In this document: piece by piece, positions 12,640-22,555 of the stretch
Layout: each line of letters starts with the position of its first letter
Numbering within the stretch: position 1 is the first letter of the stretch
Assembly (NCBI GenBank): GCA_944990035.1
Contig: CALYLX010000146.1
Location: 186,001 to 250,000, forward strand
From: Clitopilus passeckerianus
Taxonomy: Eukaryota > Basidiomycota > Agaricomycetes > Agaricales > Entolomataceae
DNA length: 64,000 bases
Direction: 5' to 3'
Made by a program: the position numbers and the translations under genes
Notes under the pieces: generated by a model
Told to the model about the DNA's origin: nothing
Seen by the model: only the letters and a program-made list of their open reading frames with translations
Database searches by the model: none

Positions 12640-14755
12640 ATGACTGCATTACAACCCGAACTAACTGGCGAGGATAGTGGTCCACGCCACCTCATTCTGT
12701 GCTTTGACGGCACAGGAAACAAATTCGGTCAAGTAAGCGTAGAGTTCCTAGGCCTGATAACACCCGCACTGATGTCTACTCTTTGACAGGAGGTCTGTAC
12801 ATTCGATACAGGAGACTCCCGCAAATCTCTTACTCGTTCCTTGTGTATTCATCTAGAACTCTAATGTCGTCCGCTTCTTCCACGCATTGAAGAAAGACAA
12901 GCCTAACAGACAGCTCGTTTACTATCAGGCATGTTCCTTTCGCCTCTACCCTGGAGCCTCCTCGTAATGACCTGATTACTCCCACAGCCTGGAATAGGAA
13001 CGTACAACAAACGCCAGTTCATTACAAACACAGCTTCCACCGTCGCTGCTGCAATTGATCAAGCTATTGCTTTACATCTTAACGATCATGTCAAGGGAGG
13101 GTATGTGGTTTCGCGTTTGCTCCCCACCAGGCGACTCAATTTCTTCGTGGCGTACTTCATAGGTATCAATTTATTATGCGCAATTATCGGTAGGACATCT
13201 CTGCGATTTCTTGGGCCTTTACTCATCTTTGTGCAATAGGCAAGGCGATAAGATCTGCCTATTCGGATTTTCTCGCGGAGGTGAGTTTGTCATATCCCCT
13301 ATCACTACAACTTGGACTCCTAACCAATTCTTTAGCATACACCGCTCGTGTACTTGCAGGAATGCTGTACAAGGTCAGAAAATTTCTTTCTAAATAAGGC
13401 GAAGCATCCCATAGGTTAACACTTCGCCAGATTGGGATTCTCCCAGTCGATAATAACGAACAGGTTGACTTCGCCTTTTCAGTCTATCAAACCACTGGTG
13501 ATGAAGGCGTCGACCTCGGAAAGGCATTCAAGAAGACTTTCTCAGCGTGAGCAGAACTTTCCTTAACAAATACTTTGTGGTGAAGCTTAGGCGTCTTTTC
13601 AGATCGTCAGTCGCCGTCGAGTTCCTCGGCGTTTGGTGAGCAAACATCTTACACGGCAGTGTTCGGTATTGACAAAGGTCTGCATCAGGGATACCGTGTC
13701 CTCCGTCGGTATTATCCCGCGTGCCCATCCTTACACTTCCGTCAATTACGGTGTCAAGACTTTTCGCCATGCACTTGCCCTGGATGAGCGCCGGGCCCGT
13801 TTCAGACCGAATGTCTGGACTGAACCTACAGTCGATCGAGAACAGGATATCGATTTTGACGATCCCGAGGTCGAATTTCCGCCTACAGATATGGAAGAGA
13901 GGGAAAAGTGGCAGTACACACCCCGGACCGCGATGTCTGTGACGTCCAAGAAGTATGGTTTGCAGGTAAGTTCTGACTCGCCTCTTGAATTTCAGCTCTG
14001 ACGACATTTCAGGCTGCCACGCCGACATAGGAGGAGGCTCTCACGACAACAAAGTCCAAGACAGCCTTTCTCACATCCCACTGCGATGGATGATCAAGGA
14101 ATGCATGCGCAAAACCGAGATCCTTTTTGACCTGAAGCAAATCGCTTCTTACGGCTTTACAATGGACGACTTGAAGAATGCATATCGCGTTGAGCTCCCC
14201 TTGCCCGAAGCAGAAACTGATCCTGCGAAGATCAAGCACATCCAAAGGCTTGGCCTTACCAGAAAGCATATTCAGAAGTTCATGGCTCACCAAGACGCGG
14301 ATGTCGATAACATCCGTGAGTTGAGTGATGTCCAGATTGCCGCTCAGTATCACCACCGCAGGCTCGGACTGGGACTTATCGACCGGAGGCACCTAGACGT
14401 CGTCGCCAAAATATGGGACCAGCTCGACCTTGTTATGCCTTGGTGGTTGTTGGAGTTTATTCCGATGTTGACCACATATCAGAACCCGAAAAGTTCGGAG
14501 GGTGATTGGGTCCGTAAGAGAGAGTAAGTGCCCTTCTGGAACTTGGTCCGGGCTTCTGTTTAACTTTTTTGCAGGCGAAATTTCGGGCGTGGTAGATTTG
14601 TCCCATTCTCTCCTGACTATGAAGTCAAGGTTCACACATCCGTCATCGACCGAATGATTTCTACGAAGCAGGATCCGAACCAGAGGGACTACGAGCCTAA
14701 TGCATACAACTGGTCTAGGCTTATTGACTCTGGCATGCTCAAATTGGTTGATTGA
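12640..14755 (+). CDS. DUF2235 (Tle1-like) alpha/beta hydrolase
   Basis: Predicted serine lipase/phospholipase of the DUF2235 family, which includes bacterial type VI lipase Tle1. The start at 12640 gives MTALQPELTGEDSG, then the family opening HLILCFDGTGNKFGQ (FDGTGN motif) and NSNVVRFFHALKK. Further on are YYQPGIGTY and the nucleophile elbow CLFGFSRGAYTARVLAG (GFSRG, Ser as nucleophile). Later come VEFLGVWDTVSSVG and EVWFAGCHADIGGG, with Asp/His candidates of the catalytic triad. The C-terminal half is a helical cap with WWLLEFIPM, ending NWSRLIDSGMLKLVD. At least eight short introns are used, and the exon joint near 13960-14012 is needed to read VWFAG-CHADIGGG. There is no signal peptide, so it is probably cytosolic. 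It is divergent from the Ppo-like gene and 0.6 kb ahead of a patatin gene in the same direction. Confidence 0.88.
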
Positions 14756-15388
14756 GAGTGCTTCCAGTGACTGTCTTCCTGTAGCGACCGTGGTCTGCTG
14801 CTGCTTAAATTTATGTCCATATTACTTTTGATTTGCCTGTTCGTTATGCCTTCCTACTCTACTTTCATATGGATAGGTCCTGCATGCAACATATGACGAT
14901 TTTATTGACAAACAAAAACTCAGCTTGAGCCAACAATCAAACCAAAAGTAAATACGATGTTTGATCACCAGTTGTTTGACAGTGGGAATATTGACGATAG
15001 GATCGATCTTGAAAATGCATGCGGGAGTCGGCAGTTGTTAACAATTCAGGCAGGAGTCGCTATACGAAAACGTGTTTTTTCACATAATTGATTATGGTCG
15101 TGTCGTATAACAATGCGCATAGACCAATTATGCGAACTCACAGCTTGCATGAAGTGTAACCGTTAGCGCCTGAGTAGTGCCTCCTGAAACCCACGTTCCA
15201 ACCCTTGATCAGTGGCCACACCATGACGGTATCACATTTTCAAAATCAGTCAGATATGCAGGATTGACAGGCAGAAGGCACGCCCATGAGGATAGGTCAA
15301 GCATACAGGCTTCCAGCGCTAATCGTGATCATGAAGATTCATCTCGAACTCGTGGATGCGACGAGGTTTTCTCTTAAGAAAGGACCCA
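14756..15388. other. Intergenic region upstream of patatin-VWA gene
   Basis: Spacer between two co-directional lipase-like genes, holding the DUF2235 3' UTR and the patatin promoter. A 6-bp-arm inverted repeat, CGCATA...TATGCG, lies near 15115-15133. No gene was seen. Confidence 0.5.
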
Positions 15389-17796
15389 ATGCGAGCAGTC
15401 TTTGTAGACCTCAGAGATCTCTTCCTTGCTGCTATCAACAAGGATGGTGTTCACGGAACGTAAGTGGATTCCCTAATGTCTACTTCCCACCATATTCGAC
15501 CATATTCATCATTGAGATAGTTAAAAGTGGAAAGAAGCGATTCCTCGCTCTCAACGGAGCAGGATTCCGATCCTTCAGCACCCTTCTCGTCCTGGAGGGA
15601 CTTATGAACATCGTCTCATTCCGCGCCCATAAAGTTCTGTCTCCGAACGATGTTTTTGACCTCATTGGCGGCTCATCCGGAGGTGGCCTTGCTGCCATCC
15701 TCGTCGGCCGCCTGGGACTGGATTGTGCTTCTGCAATTAAAATATATAAAGACTTAGCGGTTGCTCTATACGGGAGTGATGAAGGGCTATCCCTCCAATC
15801 CGTGCTAAATTCGTTTGAGTCTGAGCACAGCTCGGAGCCATTCGAATCACTACTTGAGGAGGTCATTAACCGGCACAGTGCCCAGACTGGAGTAGACTTC
15901 ATCACCTCCGTCGCCAGTACTGAGAATCGAGCAAAAGTAGGCGCATTTTCCGTGTTTTCATTGATGGTTGACTGGTATCCTTACCTGACGATTCCAGACC
16001 TTTGTCCCTGTCGCTTGCGTCGCTCCGTTCAACAACTCTACCTACTGCGTTCGCACCTATCCAACCCCTCTCCGAGTTCCTCCCCTTCGACATGACTGGA
16101 CCACCCAAGAGGTTGCACGATCCTCTATTGCTGCCCGTATCAATCTACCTCCTCTTGTACTCGACAAGAAATTCAGCTTCCGGGACCCTGCATACGCAGG
16201 ATTCAGCAGTCCAATCAGCTTCCTGCATAAGGAATCGTCGACGTTGTGGTCAAACGATGACATAGGTGTTGTTGTCAATATTGGTGTCGATTTGCAGGCT
16301 TTCATACCTTCCGAGGTTTGCGCCCATTGGACAATCAACGAGTCCCAGTTGAAACCGTTCGTCGACAAGTTACTCACCAAAATCCCTGAAAGGGACCGGG
16401 GCAATCCCGAGATACGATCCGGTGCATCGTTTATTATCAAACAATATATGGGTATGGCTGTCGAGACGGAACTGGCCTTCAATGACGTCGCTAGCAAGGG
16501 TGTCTTTCCGAGGTAATCGTTTCCTGGGATGTTCGATCTATGCAATTCTGACATTCTACGAAGTGATGCCTTGGTTCGCTTGGATCCCCATACTGGCCTA
16601 ACTGAAACAGATCTTGTTGACTGCTTCAATCTTGACACTATCGAGCGCAATGTCAAAAGCTGGCTCGTTGGAGACGGCAAGGCTATTCTTGAGCAGATTT
16701 CCGCCAAATTGGTTGACCTCGGCAGCGAGCCATTGACGGCCGAGATTGTGAAGCACATTCCTCCCCCTGCACCGCCGAAAAATACGAACCCTGGCTATAA
16801 TAAGAAGTTGGACCAACCTCGTCCCGAAACGATGATGGATTATCTTCAGTAAGCTGCGGTATTCACAGACGGCCTCAGGAACTAATGTCTTCAAGGAATT
16901 ATCATGTCATCTTCATTATCGATGACTCGGGTTCTGTAAGTCAATAGCTTTAACAGCCCTCCGCACATACTAAAGCTTAGATTTCCAGATGGAAGGCGAA
17001 AGATGGGCTGAAGCTCGCGACGCGCTTCTTGAGATAGCAGACTTTGCCAAGAATTACGACTGCAACGAGGTGGACATTCAATTCCTGAATAATCAAGTTG
17101 TTTACAGGGGTGTCCAGGTTAGTGGCTACTCGACGATTGAATTTGGAATGTCGTAGTTAATGTTTCCGGTTAGGGTAGAAGCATGATACAGAACATTTTC
17201 CAGACTGCGAGGCCCAGAGGTAAGTTATAGCTCGATTCGCACTTGATACGTATCAATGGGATCTAACTATGCGCGACCAGGCTTGACGCCGACTGGATCT
17301 TGCCTGGACACCGTCATCAACAGCCACATCGACAAACTCGACGCTATGGTTAATACGTCTGCATATGGGCTGGTAAAACCCTTGGATATCATCGTGTTGA
17401 CCGATGGAGTTCCCAGTGAGATTCTTGACCTTCTTTCTTGCCCGCCCCGACGGCTGACCAGATTTTGTTAGCTGATGACCCCAACGAGGTTTTAGCAAGA
17501 GCCGTTGCTCGTAGGAAGGCGGCCAAACACCACCCAAATGCGATTGGTGTCCAAGTGGTTCAAATCGGGGATGATGAGGATGCAGGTCCTGCCCTGCAGG
17601 CGCTCATGTATGGCGACGTTGAGGTACGGTATTCCGTTCAATATACCCTGTTAGCAGGACTCAATCTTCTCGGTAGAGCATGGTGGACACTGTTCCTTAC
17701 AACGGGCAGTTGACACCTCGAGAACTCGAGAGGATTCTTTTAGGTGGCTTGCATCCCAATGTTCGCGCTCTTATTCCTGTTCAGAAAAGGGTGTGA
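15389..17796 (+). CDS. Patatin-like phospholipase fused to von Willebrand A domain
   Basis: Start ATG 15389 gives MRAVFVDLRDLFLAAINKDG. A 68 nt intron (15456-15523) then joins VHGT to GKKRFLALNGAGFRSFSTL. Patatin marks are the oxyanion-like loop LNGAGFRS (usually DGGGxRG), the nucleophile elbow GGSSGGG (Ser near residue 74) and RDPAYAGFSSP where patatins usually read DG[GA]...NNP. The active site is therefore recognisable but changed at the oxyanion Asp and around the catalytic Asp. A linker rich in Pro (IPPPAPPKNTNP) leads to a C-terminal VWA domain: VIFIIDDSGSM (MIDAS DxSxS), then TPTGSCLDTVI and PLDIIVLTDGVP. It ends ALIPVQKRV at 17796. Predicted role: a membrane-lipid hydrolase with a metal-dependent protein-binding module, probably cytosolic. 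The neighbouring DUF2235 lipase suggests a shared lipid-related role. Confidence 0.82.
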
Positions 17797-17957
17797 AGCC
17801 AGACCTAGGCTTTCGTATGATCGTTTTATTCTTCCTTGGTGTCTCTTAATGGTTTGATATTCTTTACTGCGATAATATGTTTCAACGGGACTCGAATACA
17901 TACTCTCAAGCGGAGAATGTCTCAGATGAAAAGAAATGGCAGTCGTATTACATTCAG

Positions 17958-18706
17958 TTACTCTACTCTTTCTAAGAAGCCAGCACCTCCAGCCTTAAGC
18001 TTTGCAACGAAGTTGTCGTACCATTTCACAATCATGCCCATTGGAACAGCGGATTCAGCTGTAACGCCCCCAGTTCCTCCAGTAAAACCCGCGATATAAT
18101 TGAACAGATGCTTGATGATGCGTTCTGCAAGTACGGTAGGATCTTGGATGGATGATGCTTTGACAATGGCAGACGATGCGCTGCCTTCATTAGGCTGAGG
18201 CATCATTGGTAACTGCGTCTGAATCTGAGCCAATGGTTCAATTGCGAGGCCCAAGACAGCTGTTATTTGGCCAGTCGCATTTGATGCTGTGGTAGCTTGG
18301 GAAAAGGTATTCTGTGCCGTGCTGGGGGATGAAGATTCTGTGAAAGTGCCCCGGAGCCGAAAGATTGCTGATGGTTTCTCGTTTGAGAGCCTACACGGAT
18401 GAATGTCAGGATGGCGATCTACTTCAAGATCAAGGTACAGCGCACATTCCGAGAATCTGGAAGCCTTTGCCTGGCCAGTAGAAATGCACGGTCGCGCCAT
18501 ACCCTTCCGGAAATGGTACTGCATTATTCGGAGATCTCATTAGCCTATATAATTGGTTTCTATTGAAAGAACGCACCCGTTCCAAGCAAGAAGACACAGA
18601 TGTGGTTGATCGTATTTGCTGCTGGTATCTCGAAGTAAGCATGGGTCTCATCTACTTGCTGTAGATCTGTTTGCAAGAGACGGCCAGCTACACAACAGCC
18701 AAACAT
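17958..18706 (-). CDS. OPI10: Hikeshi/OPI10-family Hsp70 nuclear import protein
   Basis: Hikeshi carries Hsp70 into the nucleus during heat stress; the yeast homologue is OPI10. The start at 18706 gives MFGCCVAGRLLQTDLQQVDE, then THAYFEIPAANTINHICVFLLGT. After an intron it continues PFPEGYGATVHFYWPGKGFQ and ILG. A further exon has SNEKPSAIFRLRGTF. The N-terminal pattern MFGxxVAGR and the VFLLGT-PFPEG block are diagnostic. The C-terminal half contains a low-complexity Ser/Thr stretch and then ERIIKHLFNYIAGFTG and VKWYDNFVAKLKAG, ending FLERVE at 17958. Length is about 200 residues, as usual. It converges with the patatin-VWA gene about 160 bp away. Confidence 0.9.
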
Positions 18707-21700
18707 TCCGCTATCCAATCGACTCGATAAAGCCTGGTATTAGGACAAAACATGATTTCAGCAGGCTGAGTGCCAACACCGTCATCGTGAATGACCTAGA
18801 TGATTCGGTGTCACGTGACTATATTCAGAATGGGCCAATCTGGGCGACGGACCCCCGAGTTGGCTTTCGGGAGCCCGGCCTCTCGTACAATCCAATATTA
18901 AACCGAGAAGTATCCTTGAAACAGATAAAGTCGAATATAAATACTCAGACCATACATTTTTAGTTACAGGATTGTACTCATCTACAACAAAGAGTAAATA
19001 TACGAAGACATCTCGACTGCTGGCCCTCCATATTTTATATAGGTAGCGGCATATAAGAGGCCAGTAATGAGTATGTTATTTTTTACAGTGTGATATTGTG
19101 ACTGACAACATGGCAGCTATTTTTGACTGGTTCTTGTCAGCGAACATTTGTATGTATCTGAATTAGCTGTCGTAGACAACGCATGCTTCATAGTTCTTGG
19201 CTCCGTGCATGTGAATTCATCTATACTTGTATTTCCCAGGACCCGTGAAACTTTTACGTTGTTTCAACTTGTTTCAACCTGTATTTCTGTTTGCGCCACA
19301 GGTACATATATGTCCCCCTCAGGCCACTGCGTTTCCGAGGCACCGAGCACTTTTGGGCATCAATTATACGGCATGGAAAAACAGAATGTGAATTTATGGA
19401 GAGGGTTTTCATAATGGCTGGTTCGGAACCCAGGAGGCATTGTGTGTGAGGTTACTTGCGCCGGTACGTCCGGGCCGGTGCTGTCACAGTTTCTTCAAGT
19501 TGCTCAAATTTCACCCAAATTTTTCTGTTTCCACTCCGGTTCCTTCAGTAAAAACTCTAACGAGGCATCCTCGAGGAGTCCGACGTCGACGGGTATGGCA
19601 TCGACGGGTACAAACGCGATTGGTGTATTAGAGTTCTGACCTTCGAGCGATTAAAGACTTTCTATGATGTCCACCTCGGAATCTGATATCGACCATTTTT
19701 CATTGCGGGACCCGGTCCAGCGAGTACCTCACAAGTTGCGTCAAAGAAAGAGGGTCGAAAATGTCAGCTCGGTGACTAAACCAAGGGGGACAATGTGGCC
19801 TGGACGCTTCGCGAACAAACGAAAATCACAGAGGGAATATCCATCTCCCATTGCTTGTTACTCAGCTTCCCGCATCATAATGATCTTCCCCAGCTGTACC
19901 AAAATGAATCAAAGCAACTGTCGCCTCGCCCCCATGGGATATTCAGGATCGTCACTTGGAGCAGAGAATTTTCCAACCGGGTTTTGCAAGGTTTTCCGAC
20001 GGTCCTTGGTAGCGATAATCAGCAAGCCCAGCATCGATTAATAGGAGGGATCAAGCGGGCAGCAATCCCACCGCAAGGATTTCCCTTCGCACATGCGGAA
20101 ATCATTGCAACTCAATTGGAGTACAAATGGGAAAAGTAAAAACTAGACTAGAAGCGGTGTATACTCCTTCGACATTTGATTGTGGCTAGGCTCTCCAGTG
20201 GGAACCTCAAATGATCAGCATGTAGATTGAGCGGGACTTGGGTGGAAGTCAAACGCTTCGAGTCTACTTCCATGCAGCAGTACGGAAAGCGACATGTTGA
20301 CCGCTATGAGGAATACGGAATGACGGAAAACCCAGGTTTCAAGTCAAGATCAGCTTCTTTTACCATCAGTACAGCATTCAAGTGGATCCGGTGGTAGTCC
20401 AGAGTTATTCAAAGGACGAAAGAAGGATGTAAGAGCGAACTAGTTTCAAGCGATGCCGTCATCTGGAACTGACACAAAGTAGGCCACGAGTCTCCGCTAA
20501 ATCCCAGTAACCATTGCTATGGTCGTGTTGCTCGCTGCTACTACAGCAGCCGTCGAAATGCCAGGCAGTGCCGAAGAGGAGCAGAGATAACGCTGTTCGC
20601 TGTAGGTTTTCGGCGATGACTTCGGAAACATATGTCGTATAGGGACGCTGCAGCGCTGGTTGCTTCCCGTGACGTCGCAAGTCAGAGGTATGTCGTTCCG
20701 GTAATTGCGAGTAATGTTCCCCGGTATCTCCTTTTCGCTGTTTACCTGTTTTGTGCGCTGTCTGCACACGCCGTGGAGAGTCTGGAGAGGCGATCCCGAC
20801 ATTGAGGGCTTCCCTGAAGGGTTCCTACGTACTTGTTGACAATGAGCATGCGTGTAGTGGGGTTTGGAGGAGCATGATTCCGCTAAGCCAGGAGAATTAC
20901 TAAGAAGTGATATGTATAGCTAGGGCCTTTGAGTGTCAAGCGTCAAGCAGGGCCTGCGACCGACCGGTAGTAGAGCAAACAAGGCACAGCTGGCCTAAAG
21001 GCCTGAAATCGCGGTAACAATGCCCTCTAAGTGTCTTGTACCACTGAAGCGAGAATTGCTACATTTGAAGAAAGAGAGTATTTGAAGAAATGTCCCGAAC
21101 AGTTGCCAGAGGACGATGCTATTCGCTGCCGGTGTCTCTTGAGCTGCTCTCGAGCATACACATTGTAGGCTAGTCCACGTTTCAGAATGTGGAGAAAATG
21201 CAATGAAATTAGCTTGGCTTCAGGAATCCCTTGCGCACCCGTGGTTTTAGGGTCCAGCGCGTGGCGTAATACATCATTCTATCCTTGTGCTCAGGAACCA
21301 TAGCACCTAACAGGCCGAGCTCGGATCGAAAGCTGATCCAGGTTTATCTTTGCGATGTCAGAATTCCAACCAGAAATTAAAGTTGTGATGCTGGAAGGGC
21401 GACCGCAGCAGTGAATTCGAGATCCTATCCACAATTCCAGATAAAATTGCCACGGCGGATCGGAATCTCTGTTTGCATGTGGACATCAGCGCTGAATGAC
21501 GTCGCGGTTGTCCCGACAAGATTTGGTGGTCAAAGAAAGGCGGGTTGAATCTAGGCGCTTCGCGATCGACGCGGAAACGGAAGCCTGCCCGGCCGCGTAA
21601 AACCGACTGTTTACAAGGACCCATGATGGAGAGGGGTGTCTCCTGCGGGTTGGTAGCGATGAAGCATCGTGAATCTGTCAATGCCGTAAGATATCTCGTG

Positions 21701-22555
21701 GTATAGCTGGAAAATAACTTCAGGTTCAAACCGGACTCAAAGTCGAAATGAGTCAACTCGCTCGACGTTGAGAGAGAGGCGGGTGCGGCCGAGCTTGCAC
21801 AAGACGATTTGACCAAGAACATTTCAAATCCTTGTTGATGTCATGAGTGAACGTTCCGTAGCCGAAGATGTTGAACGTTCCTCGGTCCTCTATCATTGTG
21901 GGGTGATTGTGTATTGTTGGCGAAGCCTGGACCTGCTAGACTCTTACTTTTCTAGGGGAATTAATAGAGATCTGCTCAAGAAACGATGTATATAAATGCG
22001 ACAGTTTGCTGACGTCGCTGAATACCTCGAGAACGCCACGAAGATCATCTGCCGGCGGTAGAGATAAATTTCGCTTGAGGCTCTTTGAGGGTGTAATCGA
22101 GGGTTTGTGACGAACAAAAATTTCGCCGGATGATCGGACCTAGATCTCCAAGAAAGGAGCCTCCAAAAATCTAGATTTGCATGCCCGATCAGCGAGGACA
22201 GCAACCAAAACGGTATGTAGAAAGTTATGTTTAACGAAAGAAACGGTGAGGAAAGGATGCAATAGTTGAGGAGGAAACAGTGCTAGAACCATGATCTTCA
22301 CAGTGACAAAAGGGGAAGAAGGGGGGAATGTATTGAATGCCGGAAAAGGAAGAGAGTTCACATCCGAGAGATCACTAAGGATCGCACCGAATCCGACCAT
22401 GTTTCTGGGTTACAGTCATTACACAACCAACATCCGCCAAATTCCAAATTTAATTTTCGTATGAAAGAGTATATCGTAAGTCCACCCGTCAAGTTATATC
22501 CCGCACCGTACTTCCGCTTTCGTTCTTACCACCAACATCTACCTCCTTGGCCGTC
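18707..22555. other. 3.8 kb gene-free region upstream of Zn2Cys6 gene
   Basis: This is by far the largest gap in the window. Several frames of 60-154 codons exist, mostly overlapping one another (19442-20139 on plus, 20459-20802 and 21358-21822 on minus). None shows a domain, signal peptide with plausible mature part, or consistent splicing. There are no terminal repeats or transposase/reverse-transcriptase motifs that I could see. TGAACGTTCC occurs twice (21848-21857 and 21872-21881); its core GAACGTTC has the GAAnnTTC form of a two-unit heat-shock element. The region may be a long promoter/5' leader of the transcription factor gene or hold non-coding RNA. Confidence 0.45.

Noticed and set aside
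15286..16095. Intronless 269-codon reading of the patatin N-terminus starting at 15286
   Set aside because: It translates a well-formed intron (gtaagt...ag). The spliced start at 15389 gives a more protein-like N-terminus that runs directly into the patatin motif.
19442..20139. Overlapping plus-strand frames as a possible degraded transposon ORF
   Set aside because: No reverse-transcriptase, integrase or transposase motif and no flanking repeats seen.
20459..20802. Two overlapping minus-strand frames of about 100 codons
   Set aside because: No family resemblance; frames overlap and lack splice continuation.
21358..21822. 154-codon minus-strand frame
   Set aside because: Low-information composition, no domain, lies in the long leader region; could not be supported.
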